A stretch of DNA of 64,000 bases from Malachius bipustulatus (GCA_910589415.1 OU342637.1:37292162-37356161); one strand, 5' to 3'. Positions 10,635 to 21,119 are shown, counted from the first letter of the stretch. The notes: generated by a model not told the origin, from the sequence alone. A program made the numbers and translations.

Positions 10635-10782
10635 AGGTCGCAGGTGCTGGGTAATAAAATCGAGATGGAGATCACGGGACTGGTGGAGAAGAACCCGACG
10701 CTCCTCAGGCTCGGGCTGCATTTAGAATACAACGACGCCCGCCATCGTATTGTTACACACCTGCAACGTAACATCGACACAA
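10635..10782 (+). CDS. tmod: Tropomodulin, coding exon 7 (residues 312-360, last one recognised)
   Basis: Forty-nine codons plus one base. They start RSQVLGNKIEMEITGLVEKN and end LHLEYNDARHRIVTHLQRN-IDT, the last leucine-rich repeats of the pointed-end capping domain (N-x-IEMEI and NPTLLRLGLH-[LF]-EYNDAR are family signatures). The acceptor is TTGTGTTGCAG; the donor AA|GTAAGT is strong, leaving phase 1. The protein is then about 360 residues, close to the ~359 of vertebrate Tmods, so only a short tail should follow. That tail is expected on a further exon beginning with two bases of a split codon; I could not identify it. If the donor is not used, the frame runs on to 10922. Confidence 0.95.
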
Positions 10783-10922
10783 GTAAGTTTGTCCCGATGG
10801 AAGAGGAATCTTTCAAAAGGGTTATTCGTGTATTTCGGGGAGGATTCGGGGAAGACGTAAAAACGAACCGGTTACCGGATGTCTTTCTGAATGCTCTCCA
10901 TTCTTTTTTTTTACAAGGTTAG
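10783..10922 (+). other. In-frame readthrough of the exon 7 donor (possible alternative tmod C-terminus)
   Basis: If the GTAAGT at 10783 is skipped, the tropomodulin frame stays open for about 46 more codons, beginning SKFVPMEEESFKRVIRVF and ending at a TAG at 10920-10922. The tail is basic/acidic with helical character and no family match that I know. No AATAAA is seen just downstream, which argues against a simple polyadenylated readthrough transcript. It may be chance. Confidence 0.3.
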
Positions 10923-11164
10923 GGATTTTTTTATTATTTTTTTTTCATGATATTTTATATTTTATTGCTTTTGGTTTCAGTTATCATGATAGTTTCATAA
11001 AAGAGAATTAAGAGAAGTGTTTCAGTTGACTATGTAACTTTATTCTGTCTCTGGTTGTAAGGACAAGCAATTTTGATTTGTTTATTGGTTAAATGATTAG
11101 CTAACCCCCGCCCCCCTTGTTCTTGTGAGATTTCTTTTGTGATTCAGTCTAAATTTTTTGCCAG

Positions 11165-11365
11165 TTTTCTAATTTCTCCTGTTTGAGCCCATATATGAAG
11201 AGACCTTTCTTGATATTGGACTAAGGTCTTATGCTTTATTGCTCAAAATTTTGATGATTTTTGCACCTATGTATGAATGGACCTTTCTAGACTTTGCTTT
11301 AGGTCAATTCACATATAAGATTTAGTGAGCTTTTCGTTGCTTCAAAATAGTAAAAAAAATCGTTT
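11165..11365 (+). repeat. Left copy of a diverged direct duplication
   Basis: Contains TATTGCTCAAAATTTTGATGA (near 11237), CCTATGTATGAATG, and CAATTCACATATAA (near 11303). The same three phrases in the same order occur at about 13440-13690 (TATTGCTCAAAATTTTGATGA, CCTAAGTATGAATGAA, CTATTCACATATAA). The two copies bracket the satellite-bearing element, which implies a duplication before, or around, its insertion. Confidence 0.55.
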
Positions 11366-11404
11366 TTTTGGGGGAATCTCCTCCTACAGTAATGCAACTT
11401 ATAC

Positions 11405-13325
11405 TTGAAGGAAGGAGAGTTGGGAGCGTGTGAAGTGTGAACATGTTTTTCTCAAGATCACTCCGAAAATTAAGTCTTTGTCTTCTGAATAATGGAAAAC
11501 TATAGTTTTGGTGGAAAATTACATACAACCAAAGTTGTAGATCGGAAAATTTTCTACAATTTTCATTTTTAGCACTTTTTGCAACTTCTGCCAAGTTTTA
11601 CTGCTAGAGGGCGTTAAAGTTTTCATATTTTGTACGTTAGCGCCTTATTTTAGATTTCAAGCAAAAATTATTCATTTTGATGAAAAGTAACATCAGACAA
11701 AAGTTGTAGAGCGGAAAATTTTCTACAATTTTCATTTTTGCACTTTTTGCAAATTCTGGCACGTTTTACTGCTAGAGGGCGCTAAAGTTTTTACATTTTG
11801 TACTTTGGCGCCTTATTTTAGATTTCAAGCAAAAACTATGCATTTTGATGAAAAATATCATCGGACAAAATTTGTAGAGCGCAAAATTTTCTACAATTTT
11901 CATTTTATGCACTTTTTGCAAATTCTGCCAAGTTTTACTGCTAGAGGGCGCTAAAGTTTTCATATTTTGTACTTTGGCGCCTTATTTTAGATTTCAAGCA
12001 AAAACTATGCATTTTGATGAAAAGTAACATCAGACAAAAGTTGTAGAGCGTAAAATTTTCCACAATTTTCATTTTATATACTTCTTGCAAATTCTGCCAA
12101 GTTTTACTGCTAGAGGGCGCTAAAGTTTTCATATTTTGTACTTTGGCGGCTTATTTTAGATTTCAAGCAAAAACTATGCATTTTGATGAAAAGTAACATC
12201 AGACAAAAGTTGTAGAGCGGGAAATTTTCTACAATTTTATTTTATATACTTCTTGCAATTTCTGGCAAGTTTTACTACTAGAGGGCGCTAAAGTTTTTAT
12301 ATTTTGTACTTTAGCGCCTTATTTTAGATTTCAAGCAAAAACTATGCATTTTGATGAAAAATATCATCAGACAAAATTTGTAGAGAGGAAACTTTTCTAC
12401 AATTTTCATTTAATGCACTTTTTGTAAATTCTGCCAAGTTTTACTGCTAGAGGGCGCTAAAGTTTTCATATTTTGTACTTTGGCGCCTTATTTTAGATTT
12501 CAAGCAAAAACTATGCATTTTGATGAAAAGTAACATCAGACAAAAGTTGTAGAGCTGAAAATTTTCCACAATTTTCATTTTATATACTTCTTGCAAATTC
12601 TGCCAAGTTTTACTGCTAGAGGGCGCTAAAGTTTTCATATTTTGTACTTTGGCGCCTTATTTTAGAATTCAAGCAAAAACTATGCATTTTGATGAAAAAT
12701 ATCATCAGACAAAATTTGTAGAGCGGGAAATTTTCTACATTTTTCATTTTTTATACTTCTTGCAAATTCTGGCAAGTTTTACTGCTAGAGGGCGCTAAAG
12801 TTAATTTTGTACTTTAGCGCCTTATTATTGATTTCAAGCAAAAACCATGCATTTTGATGAAAAATACAATCAGAGAAAGTTGTAGAGCCGAAAATTTTCT
12901 ACAATTTTGATTTTGGACACTTTTCATCATGTTTTTGACAAAATTTCTTGGAAGGGATCAAAAATGTAGAACCAAAATTCAGGAAATTTTCCTCTCTACA
13001 ATTTTTGTTTGATGGCATTTCTCTCTAAAATGCATAGTTTTGGCCTGAAATCTAATGCTGTAGCATAACACTTCTAAAAACTTTGGCACTCTCTAGCGGT
13101 GGAACATTGCAAAGTTCGAAAAAAAGTTAAGAAAAAAAAATTGAAGGGACATTTCCGCTTTACAATTTTGGTACTATGTAATTTTCCACCAAAATAATTT
13201 TTCATTAAAACACACAAAAACAGCAAAAAAAGGTCTAGAAAACACTTTTTTTTGGAGTGCGCCTTGTGAAAAACATGTTTACACTCCCAATCGTCCTTCC
13301 TATAGAAAAATGTTTGTAATTTCTC
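11405..13325. mobile_element. Satellite-bearing element with inverted flanks
   Basis: The left flank near 11408-11466 (GGAAGGAGAGTTGGGAG ... AACATGTTTTTCTCAAG ... CACTCC) is matched in inverted orientation at about 13252-13312 (GGAGTGCGCCTTGTGAAAAA, CATGTTTACACTCCCAA, CGTCCTTCC). Between them lies the 168-169-bp tandem array and, at 13020-13110, a single inverted partial monomer. A non-autonomous transposon with internal tandem repeats fits: such MITE or Helitron-type units are known in insects and molluscs. No transposase or helicase frame is present, and exact ends and target duplications are not certain. Confidence 0.6.
11480..12960. repeat. 168-169-bp satellite, about eight tandem copies
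   Basis: The marker GCTAGAGGGCG recurs at 11603, 11771, 11940, 12109, 12277 (one base changed), 12446, 12615 and 12784, always 168 or 169 bp apart. Each unit also holds GATTTCAAGCAAAAACTATG, CATTTTGATGAAAA, CAGACAAAAGTTGTAGAGCG and AATTTTCTACAATTTTCATT. Copies with TCATCAGACAAAATTTG and with ACATCAGACAAAAGTTG are interleaved, hinting at a two- or three-unit higher-order pattern. The first and last copies are more diverged. Minus-strand frames of 63 codons inside it are an artefact of the repetition. Confidence 0.95.
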
Positions 13326-13389
13326 TTCAAAAAGAAAAAAAAAATCTCTTGTGCAATTGCTCCTATTATAAGAGCTCAAATATGAATCA

Positions 13390-13700
13390 ACCCTATGTAA
13401 CTTTTCACTCAGGACTATTCATATGAAAGTGTGAAGGTTATTTTTATTGCTCAAAATTTTGATGACTCCAAGCCAAATTCTTTATTTTTCTAAGACAATA
13501 ATTTTTTCCTGTAGCTTTTAATTAATTATTGTTCGGTAATGTCAGATCTGTGAGTTTTTCAGGTGTAGAGATTTAATTATTATTGGGCCTAAGTATGAAT
13601 GAATCATTCATTACTTGGCTTTAAGGCCTATTCACATATAATTTTCTGTGAAGTTTTTTTAGTTCCTTCAATAAATTAGTGAAAAAATCGCTGGTTTTTT
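13390..13700 (+). repeat. Right copy of the direct duplication flanking the satellite element
   Basis: Partner of 11165-11365: TATTGCTCAAAATTTTGATGA near 13448, CCTAAGTATGAATGAA near 13588 and GCCTATTCACATATAA near 13627, followed in both places by a T-rich stretch with AGTNAAAAAAATCG. Extra sequence separates the parts here, so it has gained or the left copy has lost about 100 bp. Confidence 0.5.
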
Positions 13701-13836
13701 TCAACTTGTTTTATACAAGGTGCACTACAAAATAAGGTTGCTTTCTGATGAATAGACATACTATACAGGGTGGTTTTTGCCCTTTTCAGCCTTTTATTTT
13801 TGTATATTAAAAAGCCGAAGTATACTCAAAAGTCAC

Positions 13837-14489
13837 AACAAACCGTAGGTAGGTAGGTCTTAATGAGTATAAAGACAAATCAATAGCCTGTCGTATTGGA
13901 GTCGGGTTTTAACCCATCGTCCTGACAGTTGTCAAGTCTGGAGCGCCCGAGAACCCAAATAAAGAGTTTCTCGACTCAGGCAGCAACACACATCCAACCA
14001 GACCACCAAAAGCACGGACGGCCGTTTCGGTCTCATTAGACCTCGTCAGCGTACTATATTGGAGAGTCCGGAAGGATATGAACCGCTGCATGAATCGAAA
14101 ACCCTATATGGAATCTCATTCAACCGGTTACCAGACCCGGTTACCAGAGCCGGTGGTTTCTCTTGATAGATGTCGCTCTGTCTCGAGGTCACTGGTAACC
14201 GGTTGAATGAGATTCCATATAGGGTTTTCGATTCATGCAGCGGTTCATATCCTTCCGGACTCTCCAATATAGTACGCTGACGAGGTCTAATGAGACCGAA
14301 ACGGCCGTCCGTGCTTTTGGTGGTCTGGTTGGATGTGTGTTGCTGCCTGAGTCGAGAAACTCTTTATTTGGGTTCTCGGGCGCTCCAGACTTGACAACTG
14401 TCAGGACGATGGGTTAAAACCCGACTCCAATACGACAGGCTATTGATTTGTCTTTATACTCATTAAGACCTACCTACCTACGGTTTGTT
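13837..14489. repeat. Large palindrome: 298-bp arms, 57-bp spacer
   Basis: The arm 13837-14134 is the reverse complement of 14192-14489; the symmetry centre is 14163. The outer ends are ACAAACCGTAGG and CCTACGGTTTGT, the inner ends AACCGGTTACCAG and CTGGTAACCGGTT. The same 60-codon frame appears on the minus strand in the left arm (13909-14091) and on the plus strand in the right arm (14235-14417) with no difference, so the arms are essentially identical. That means it is young or homogenised by gene conversion. It is GC-richer than the surrounding DNA. A fold-back transposon or a head-to-head insertion of one element are the likely origins. No clear target duplication is visible. Confidence 0.93.
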
Positions 14490-14534
14490 TTTATTTTTGT
14501 GTTTTGTTAAAAAACGTGTGTTTTGGTGGATTTT

Positions 14535-14775
14535 TGTGGAATATGTAAAGAGATCAAAATTGTACAAAATTTTCCGCTCAACAACTTTCGTCTATGGTAT
14601 TTTGATCAAAAATGAATAATTTTGGCTTGAAATTTAAAATAGGGCGCAAAATTAATGAAAACTTTAACGCCCTCTAGCGGTTAAACGTTGCTGAATTTTG
14701 CAAAAAAGTTATGGAACACAAATTTCAGGAAATTTTCCGCTCTACAACTTTGATTTTCCCTAGATGATTTTCTTG
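14535..14775 (-). repeat. Inverted, diverged copies of the 169-bp satellite
   Basis: Read on the minus strand this repeats the satellite vocabulary: TTTAACGCCCTCTAGCGGT is the complement of the CTAGAGGGCGTTAAA box, and TTTTCCGCTCAACAACTTT and TTTTCCGCTCTACAACTTT match its GTTGTAGAGCGGAAAA box. The two such boxes are about 175 bp apart, so roughly 1.3 units are present. They lie just beyond the palindrome, in opposite orientation to the main array. Confidence 0.8.
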
Positions 14776-14779
14776 AGCA

Positions 14780-15040
14780 CCTTTTTATTTTTTTCTAAGA
14801 CTCATGCTCATCTTTTTCTGGTCCTGGTGTTAGTCATGTTTTACTGGAGAAAGAAAGGCATGTCCCGCGGTAGCTTCAATGGAGAAATTTTTAAATAAAC
14901 TGATTCTGAAACACCTATCTCTTGTTCTCTTGTTTTTATTTTATTATTTATTTATTTATTATTCTTTTTTATTATAGATTTAGTAAAATACATTTAGTAA
15001 AACTTTCGTTCGCGATAAAGTCCGAAATAGTACACGAAAG
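14780..15040. other. AT-rich intervening DNA
   Basis: No gene. An AATAAA hexamer lies near 14896 (TTTAAATAAACTG) but no adjoining exon supports its use as a poly(A) signal. Confidence 0.4.
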
Positions 15041-15225
15041 TTTTGCTAAGTTCGGCGATTCATTTTCTCATCGACAATTTCCTTTTTGACGTGTATAGAT
15101 CGGCGTAATATCAAAGCGAATTTTCGCGTAACCGTCGGTTCGGCCGGGAGCGCAATTAAAATAGTTCAGACCGCCTAGACTGTCTGTCTCTCTCTGTCTC
15201 GCTCGCTCGCCCGTGAGTACATACA
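15041..15225 (+). promoter_or_regulatory. CpG-rich block with possible initiator and donor
   Basis: A locally GC/CpG-rich stretch (TTCGGCCGGGAGCG, GCTCGCTCGCCC) contains AGTTCAGACC, which resembles an arthropod initiator, near 15164. A consensus donor, CC|GTGAGTAC, follows at 15213. A short non-coding first exon for an alternative or downstream transcript on the plus strand would fit, but no TATA or DPE element is certain. Confidence 0.25.
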
Positions 15226-16085
15226 CCGTGAGTGAGGATTATTTGTTTTAATGTTGCCAGTAGTTTTTCCTTTTTCTTTGAACCACCCTCCCCTATTACC
15301 AATAGGGACACTATTGGACACCACAAATCTATACACACTCCCTTCTTCTTTTTTTTTCGCGATGATCGAATTTTTTATTTTTGTCGTGAAATTTTTTGTC
15401 CTGATTTTTTTTTAACGAGTAACACCCGGTATAGGTACAAAATTTTACTCGCGCTGGCGTTCCAAATTTAAGCTCAAAATTGAGTGATCGATTATGAAAA
15501 AAAGCAATAATTAATTTTTTTTCTCAGTACGAAAAGACTTAACACTTCGGCTGCAGTTCAGGTTCTTTAATCACAGGAAAACACCCCTAATTAAATGAAG
15601 GTACCCGTTTTTTACTTTGAAAAGAAACATTAACATAACACGATAAATACTACAGTTTGGTAAATAAATATTAACTCCTTAGATGTTGTCAGAGTGGCTT
15701 ATTTATATTTATTTTTTCTATAACCTCGCTGCTATTAAAAATGCTCCGCTTCTATCACTAATAACAATAAAGAGGTAATAGTAAAACGAGATGAAAAAAA
15801 TAAGAAAAAGAAGACTGGTTTAGATCGTTTGCTTGCTAGGTTAGGTACTCCACTGTTGTGAAGCAAGGTGTTGAAAGGGGTGGAAAGATAAATGCGAGTA
15901 ATTAAGGGTGTCGTGGAGTCGGGGATAATTTATTTCGATTAGTCGAAAGTGTCCTGGATTTTCCCCGTTTTGTGCAATAAAGAGTGTTTGAGTGTAATAA
16001 AATAAAATTGCGTTAAAGTCACTTTTATGCAGATCTTCCCCCACGTTTATTAAAACAAACAAGAAGAACGAGTCGAAAAATGAGC
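15226..16085. other. Non-coding DNA, no feature seen
   Basis: AT-rich with homopolymer T and A runs. No credible exon, repeat array or RNA gene was recognised. Confidence 0.4.
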
Positions 16086-16089
16086 AGAA

Positions 16090-16625
16090 AAAATCGCTTG
16101 AAAAATTAAAAAAGGCCCTACTCTTATGGAATTGTTAATTATTAATTAAAAGACACTCAGATCTGATGATGGTCTTTATAGGATAGAAACATGTCAGGCC
16201 AGGTTAGACCGATTTTTTTTTTATTGTCCTGGAACTTTTACATAAGATTTTTTTAAAGGGGTAGAAAGAGAAAGTTGAAAAACAAGCAGAAACCAAATTT
16301 GAAAAAAATTGCCCAAAAAATAAAATTTGGGGTAAGTTTTATTAATTTTTCAGATCTGATGATGATCTTTATAAGATTAGAAACATCAGGCCGGGTTAGA
16401 CCGATTTTTTGTTTATTTGCTTTTTTTTTGTTTATTGTCCTCTAACTTTTACATAAGATTTTTTTCAAGGGGTAGAAAGAGGGAGTTGTTGTAAACCAAA
16501 TTTGAAAAAAATCGCTAAAAAAAAAATTTGGCGTAAGTTTTATACATTTTTCAGATCTGATGATGGTCTCTATGAGATAAGAAACAGGTCAAGCCAGGTT
16601 AGACCGATTTTTTGAAAATTTATTT
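16090..16625 (+). repeat. ~195-bp tandem repeat with CTGATGA...GAAAC motif (3 copies)
   Basis: CAGATCTGATGATG occurs at about 16158, 16351 and 16552 (spacing 193 and 201 bp). Each is followed by a small stem-loop and then GAAAC, then a GNCAGGCC-AGGTTAGACCGA stretch. The segment between CTGATGA and GAAAC can pair with itself; in copies 2 and 3 the paired bases change together (CTT/AAG versus CTC/GAG). Each unit continues with ACTTTTACATAAGATTTTTT and GGGGTAGAAAGAG. This resembles the structured 3' tails of some retroelements and superficially a hammerhead ribozyme core. Confidence 0.8.
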
Positions 16626-18025
16626 TAAGGCCAAATCGGCCATGAGAATTTCGTATATCAAGTCGATTCATTGACATGACGCGGACGTAAATTAATCAAA
16701 ATCGGTACTAGTGTCTAGTTGCCAACTTGTTGTATTTTCTCACATTTTTTAAAACGTTTTTTTGCGTATATTTCAACTTGATTTGTTCGAATTTATCGCT
16801 TGTAACGCCGTTGAGATCCCACTATAGACTGCCCCGTCTCCGGTTTACCGTTCATTTATATCTCAGTACGCCATTCGAAACCATCGCGAAGTTTTCTATT
16901 ACCTAACGCGCATTGACCAGATACTCCTTCTCTAGTTTCAAGATCGTGCGCTTCCTGCCATGATCAACCGCCTTGTTGTCTCGCTTTACATCCTCTCCCT
17001 GAATTTAGACTTTTTTTGTGGAATTTGACTTCAACGCCGAGACAAGCGACTTGAAAATGCGTACAGTGTTGTCAAGTTGTGAGATTTTTCGTATTTTTTT
17101 GAGGACGTTTGCGTATATTTCGATTTGATTGGGCGAAAAAGAAGATTCTCTACCGCAGGAAAGAGTATTGATCTTTATTAACGCTCTCTTTTTTACTACA
17201 TTTAGTCGCATGTAAGTAAAGGAGAACGGCCACATGAGAAATAATTTTTTTTTATTTGCATTTTTGATCGTTTTGAGTTTTATCAAATTAACCGAATGGC
17301 GTTTTTTATTTTTATTTTTTAAACCCACTAATCATATAGCAAAGGCCGGCTGCTCACGACCAATGATGCTTATTTCCTGATTTTTTAAAAATTTTCCAGA
17401 AAGTCACTAATCCGAGCAAAGATTTGATTGTTCGTCTGCAGCCAGGCCCATAACCTAATCGTAGTTGTTACGAACGAATTGCAATTATTATTATTAGATT
17501 AACAGTATTTTTATATTTTATGTGTTTCAATTCAACAATGAAAGGCATGCAGGCGGTCTCTCGCGGGGATGTCGCGTCGCTCGGTGCGCCCAGATATGAA
17601 CGGCCCGCTGCCTGAAACGGCTCTAATTAAAGCACTTTTAAAACCGTCAAAGGGCTTATCATCGGCCTTTCACAACCAACAATTACCGCCGACCGGCTGC
17701 TAATCTTGATTGGACCGTTCTGCGCTGGACGGCGTGCAAAGCGTGTAAACGTAAAGCCTTATCGAAATAATAATTGACAGTCGTAATACTCGTAATTCCC
17801 GGCAGCAGTTCTCTCTGTGAAAATATCCATTCGCCCCTTTTCTGAGGGACACCGGGGAACGGATTGTGTTGTTTTAATTTTTCAAACAATCGTGTGATTG
17901 TTGGAATTGTTGTTGGCTCGGTGTCACTTGTCGTTTGGTGACAAGCGGCATTGAATGCCGATTAATAAATGTGCGGGTGAGGGTCTCCCCAAATAATTTA
18001 ATGGAAATGCAAATGATTGACATTC
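16626..18025. other. Unique non-coding DNA, partly GC-richer
   Basis: No exon was recognised. 17540-17960 has more complex, GC-balanced sequence than the arrays on either side (for example ATTGAATGCCGATTAATAAA and ATGGAAATGCAAATGATTG, including octamer-like ATGCAAAT). It is the sort of stretch that could be conserved regulatory DNA. This is inference from texture only. Confidence 0.3.
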
Positions 18026-18029
18026 CATT

Positions 18030-19800
18030 AAAAAATAAAATTCAGAAAATTTTGGTGTAATTCTTGGCGAAAATGTCTGAAGAGGCGAAAAATTCACGTT
18101 TTTAAAACGGTGGTTCCCCTAGGTTCGAACATTGTCAATAAGTACATCCAAAAGTGTCATCAATTTTGGCATCAATCGAAGTTTTGTTGAAATTTTTTGG
18201 GATAAACAAGAATTGATTTTTTAAACATACAATTAAGTGATGATATTGGCTCAAAAGTAGAAAAAATGGTGTGCAAGAATGCCCAAAATTTGGAAAATCG
18301 TCACTTGAAAAAATTCTGTAACCCTGAAACGAGAACCCTGCTCAAAGTGGGTTTGAGCTGTGAATTCTGCAGTTGATGTGCAAGCTTCTCCAAAAATTAC
18401 GGCCAAAAATTTTGAGAAATACGTCCAGCAAATCATTTGAAAGATTTCTAGAACAAATGAACATTTTTGGAGTGAGTTAGTGACATTTTGGTCTCGAAAT
18501 TAGGAAAAATTGGTGTCCAAGAATGCCAAAAATTTGGAAAATCGTCCATTTAAAAAATATTGTAACCCTGAAACGAGAACCCCGTTCAAAATGGGTTTCA
18601 GCTGTGCAATTGTGTAGTTTAAGCTTCGTAGAAAGTTTTAGGCAAAAAACTTTGGGAAAACATCCAGAAAAATGAACAAATTTTGCAAATTAATGAAGAA
18701 ATTAAAGTTTTTAGAGATAGTTTTTTGGTCATCACATTTTGGTTTCTAAAATGACCGAGAAAATGACATTTTGGTCTTCAAAATAGAAAAAATTGGTGGC
18801 CAAAAATGCCCAAATAGAAAAATCGTTAAATTTTACTTGGCAAAAAAAAAATTGTAATGCGGAAACAAGTTGCAAAACAAATGCAAAAGTTGGTTCAAAT
18901 TTTGATTTTTTCATTTCTTCCGCTGATAATATGTGAGCAGAAGTTTCACCAAAAATTTTGGGAGAAGTTTTGGAAGGAACCTTCTAATCTAAAGTGGGGA
19001 CCATTTTTTCGTGAAGATGTACATTTTTAAAGGAAGTAGCAAAAATGGTGTCCAATCCAAGAGTGCCCAAAAATTGTAAGAATACGAAATTTTTTCGTAA
19101 AAAAATTAAAATTTTAAACGCTGAAACGAGAACTTCTTTGCAGAAATGGTTTTCAGCTTTTCCTGTAGTTTGGCGCCGAACATTTTAGGTGAAATTTTGG
19201 AAAAAAAAGAAAAAAGAAAAAATTATCAAAAAATGACATTTTAGACCATCGTTTCCTCGAAAATTCACAGCGAATTTTTGAGAAGAACTTCCAGCAGGGA
19301 GATTTTTTAGAAACAAAATGGCATCAAAAATTGGCACAAAAATAGAAAGATCCTAAATTTCTACTTTTTAGGCGAATTTTATCACGAAAAGGACAATTCC
19401 TCATAAAAGTAAGTCTCAATTTTGATTTTGGAAGATTTTGAAAAATCTTAAATTTCCATAGAAAAATTGGAAACAAGCACTCCATGTGGGTCATAGTTTC
19501 GCCCAAATTTCCCCAAAATCGTTTTGGGAAAAATAAACTGAATCCAAAAGCGACGTAAAGTCGAATGGAGCTGGTTAAGAATGTATACCGGTTTGGGAAT
19601 CCCCGGGGTTCGAAAGTGATTAAATCAAAATTTGAAAGATCCAATTTTTTCACTTTCCGAAATGGACGAAAAATCTTGTTTTAAAAATGTTTTACAAAAA
19701 CTACCATAAAGTTTCAGGAATGCTTAACAATATAAAATTGTAACCCGGAAACGAGCATTGTAGTAAGCTGCCCGAAATTTTAGGGAATATTGAGAAAATA
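18030..19800 (+). repeat. Diverged ~240-290-bp tandem repeat, CCTGAAACGAGAAC motif
   Basis: Units share TGTAACCCTGAAACGAGAAC (near 18318 and 18560, diverged near 18852, 19115 and 19740), a preceding GGTGTCCAAGAATGCCCAAA phrase and GACATTTTGGTCT. The spacing is about 242, 292 and 260 bp, then a less regular stretch. Copies 1 and 2 are the most alike, later ones more decayed. No coding function; the scattered frames are by-products. Confidence 0.8.
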
Positions 19801-20340
19801 TTCCACCATCAAGAGGGGAAAATATGAAAGAACCAACCATTGAAGAGAAGTCACAGGTTTAGTCAGTCCATGTTTACGTATAGAAATTGATCATACATAC
19901 ATGCATAAATACATGAAAAGAAGGAGAGAAGCCCTTTTTGAACGGCCGGATCCGCAACGTCACTAACTAGGTAACTAGCTTTCCGAGAGCGATACTTCAA
20001 GATCGTTTGAAGTTTTATTAGAATAATTGGGCCCGGCTTACAATACTGGAAGCCCGCCGTAAAGTTTAAAGACGAAACGGAGCCCTCCGGGCGGCTTATT
20101 AGCGACCGGAATCAAACGTGACATCCCCGTGACTGCCGCCGTAATTATGCCAAAACTACTTTTGATTGATCCTTGTTGCGACGTTGTTTTGTACGTGTTC
20201 CCTTTTCCATCTCTGTTCACAGAACGTCGTTTGACTCGGCTGGGAGCGGCCAGTTCGTAGGGCTTCGAATTTACCGTACGTATTCAATTATTTATTCCCA
20301 AACAGCTTTTTTATGGCTTCATAGTGCTAGCCGGAGCTGG
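19801..20340. other. Unique non-coding DNA
   Basis: A GC-balanced stretch around 19940-20270 (ACGGCCGGATCCGCAACG, CGGAGCCCTCCGGGCGGC) that carries no recognised exon. It may be regulatory or ancestral unique intron or intergenic sequence. Confidence 0.3.
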
Positions 20341-20360
20341 CTGACGGTTGGTGGAAAAAT

Positions 20361-20384
20361 GCACTGCTGCTGCTGCTGCTGCTG
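20361..20384 (+). repeat. (CTG)n microsatellite
   Basis: About seven CTG triplets in a row after GCA. A related TGGTGCTTTTGGTGCTGCTG lies 50 bp later. Confidence 0.8.
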
Positions 20385-20548
20385 GGCAAATACCTAAATA
20401 ATTCCCGGGAGGAATTGGGTGGAGGGAGCATGGTGCTTTTGGTGCTGCTGTTTGCCTAATAATTGTAAATGCATGTTTGTGTATTATGTAAACTAACTTT
20501 TGGTGTTTGTTTTTACAGCTTCGGCGCTCTTTTCTAATAATTATTGTT

Positions 20549-20603
20549 AGGGTACCTGTATTACCGACATTGACGTTTACTACAGTGTCGGTAATACAGG
20601 TAA
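20549..20603 (+). repeat. Small hairpin element, copy 1
   Basis: TACCTGTATTACCGACATTG (20553-20572) pairs with CAGTGTCGGTAATACAGGTA (20583-20602) with one G.U-type mismatch and a 10-base loop. The same stem sequence forms a second hairpin at 60325-60389. Similarity extends beyond the stem (TAGGGTA before it), so the two are copies of one element, either a tiny MITE or a miRNA-like hairpin. Confidence 0.8.
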
Positions 20604-21119
20604 TAAGATTTTTTTAGAAGGTAATAAAAAAACGTGAAAATGCAAGTTTTGTGAGCTTATAGTTCGATCATATTTAGGTGCCAGAAAAGTCATCTTGGCG
20701 TGGAAACATTGCACGATTTGCGTTTTATTTTTACACAACTAAATATCTAGAGTGCTAGATAATTGTTATTGATGAATAAGAAAAAGGGGGAGATTGAAGT
20801 ATCAGCAGGGGCCGAACAGAAAAGAAACAACCAGACAGTCGAGAGACTCGATGGCTCGGGGGAAGTTTCCTTAAATATTTCAAGTATGCGCTACTTGCCG
20901 CCAGGAGAGATCGCAGTTTTTAAAACTTCGACGAACGAGCAGGGAGGGAAAAAATCGTCAAGTACAGTTTCCAAACTCGTCGCTTTAAAAATTAACGACT
21001 TTTAACGAGGAGACGACGAGAAAAACGACCACTCAGCACTTGAGAATGGAATGCGACGAAATGAATTTATTACGGTACCGAGTGTCCCAGAAAAGGCCCT
21101 CATAATTTTTTCAACTTTA

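Noticed and set aside
11772..12638. Family of three near-identical 63-codon minus-strand ORFs as paralogous small proteins
   Set aside because: They are the same frame in consecutive 168-169-bp satellite units; the unit length is not a codon multiple throughout and no start context is conserved.
7490..12960. CRISPR array
   Set aside because: Repeat units are far too long, lack constant spacers, and the genome is eukaryotic with spliced tropomodulin.
13909..14417. Two identical 60-codon proteins on opposite strands as genes
   Set aside because: They are mirror copies in the arms of the palindrome; no signal of a real gene beyond that symmetry.
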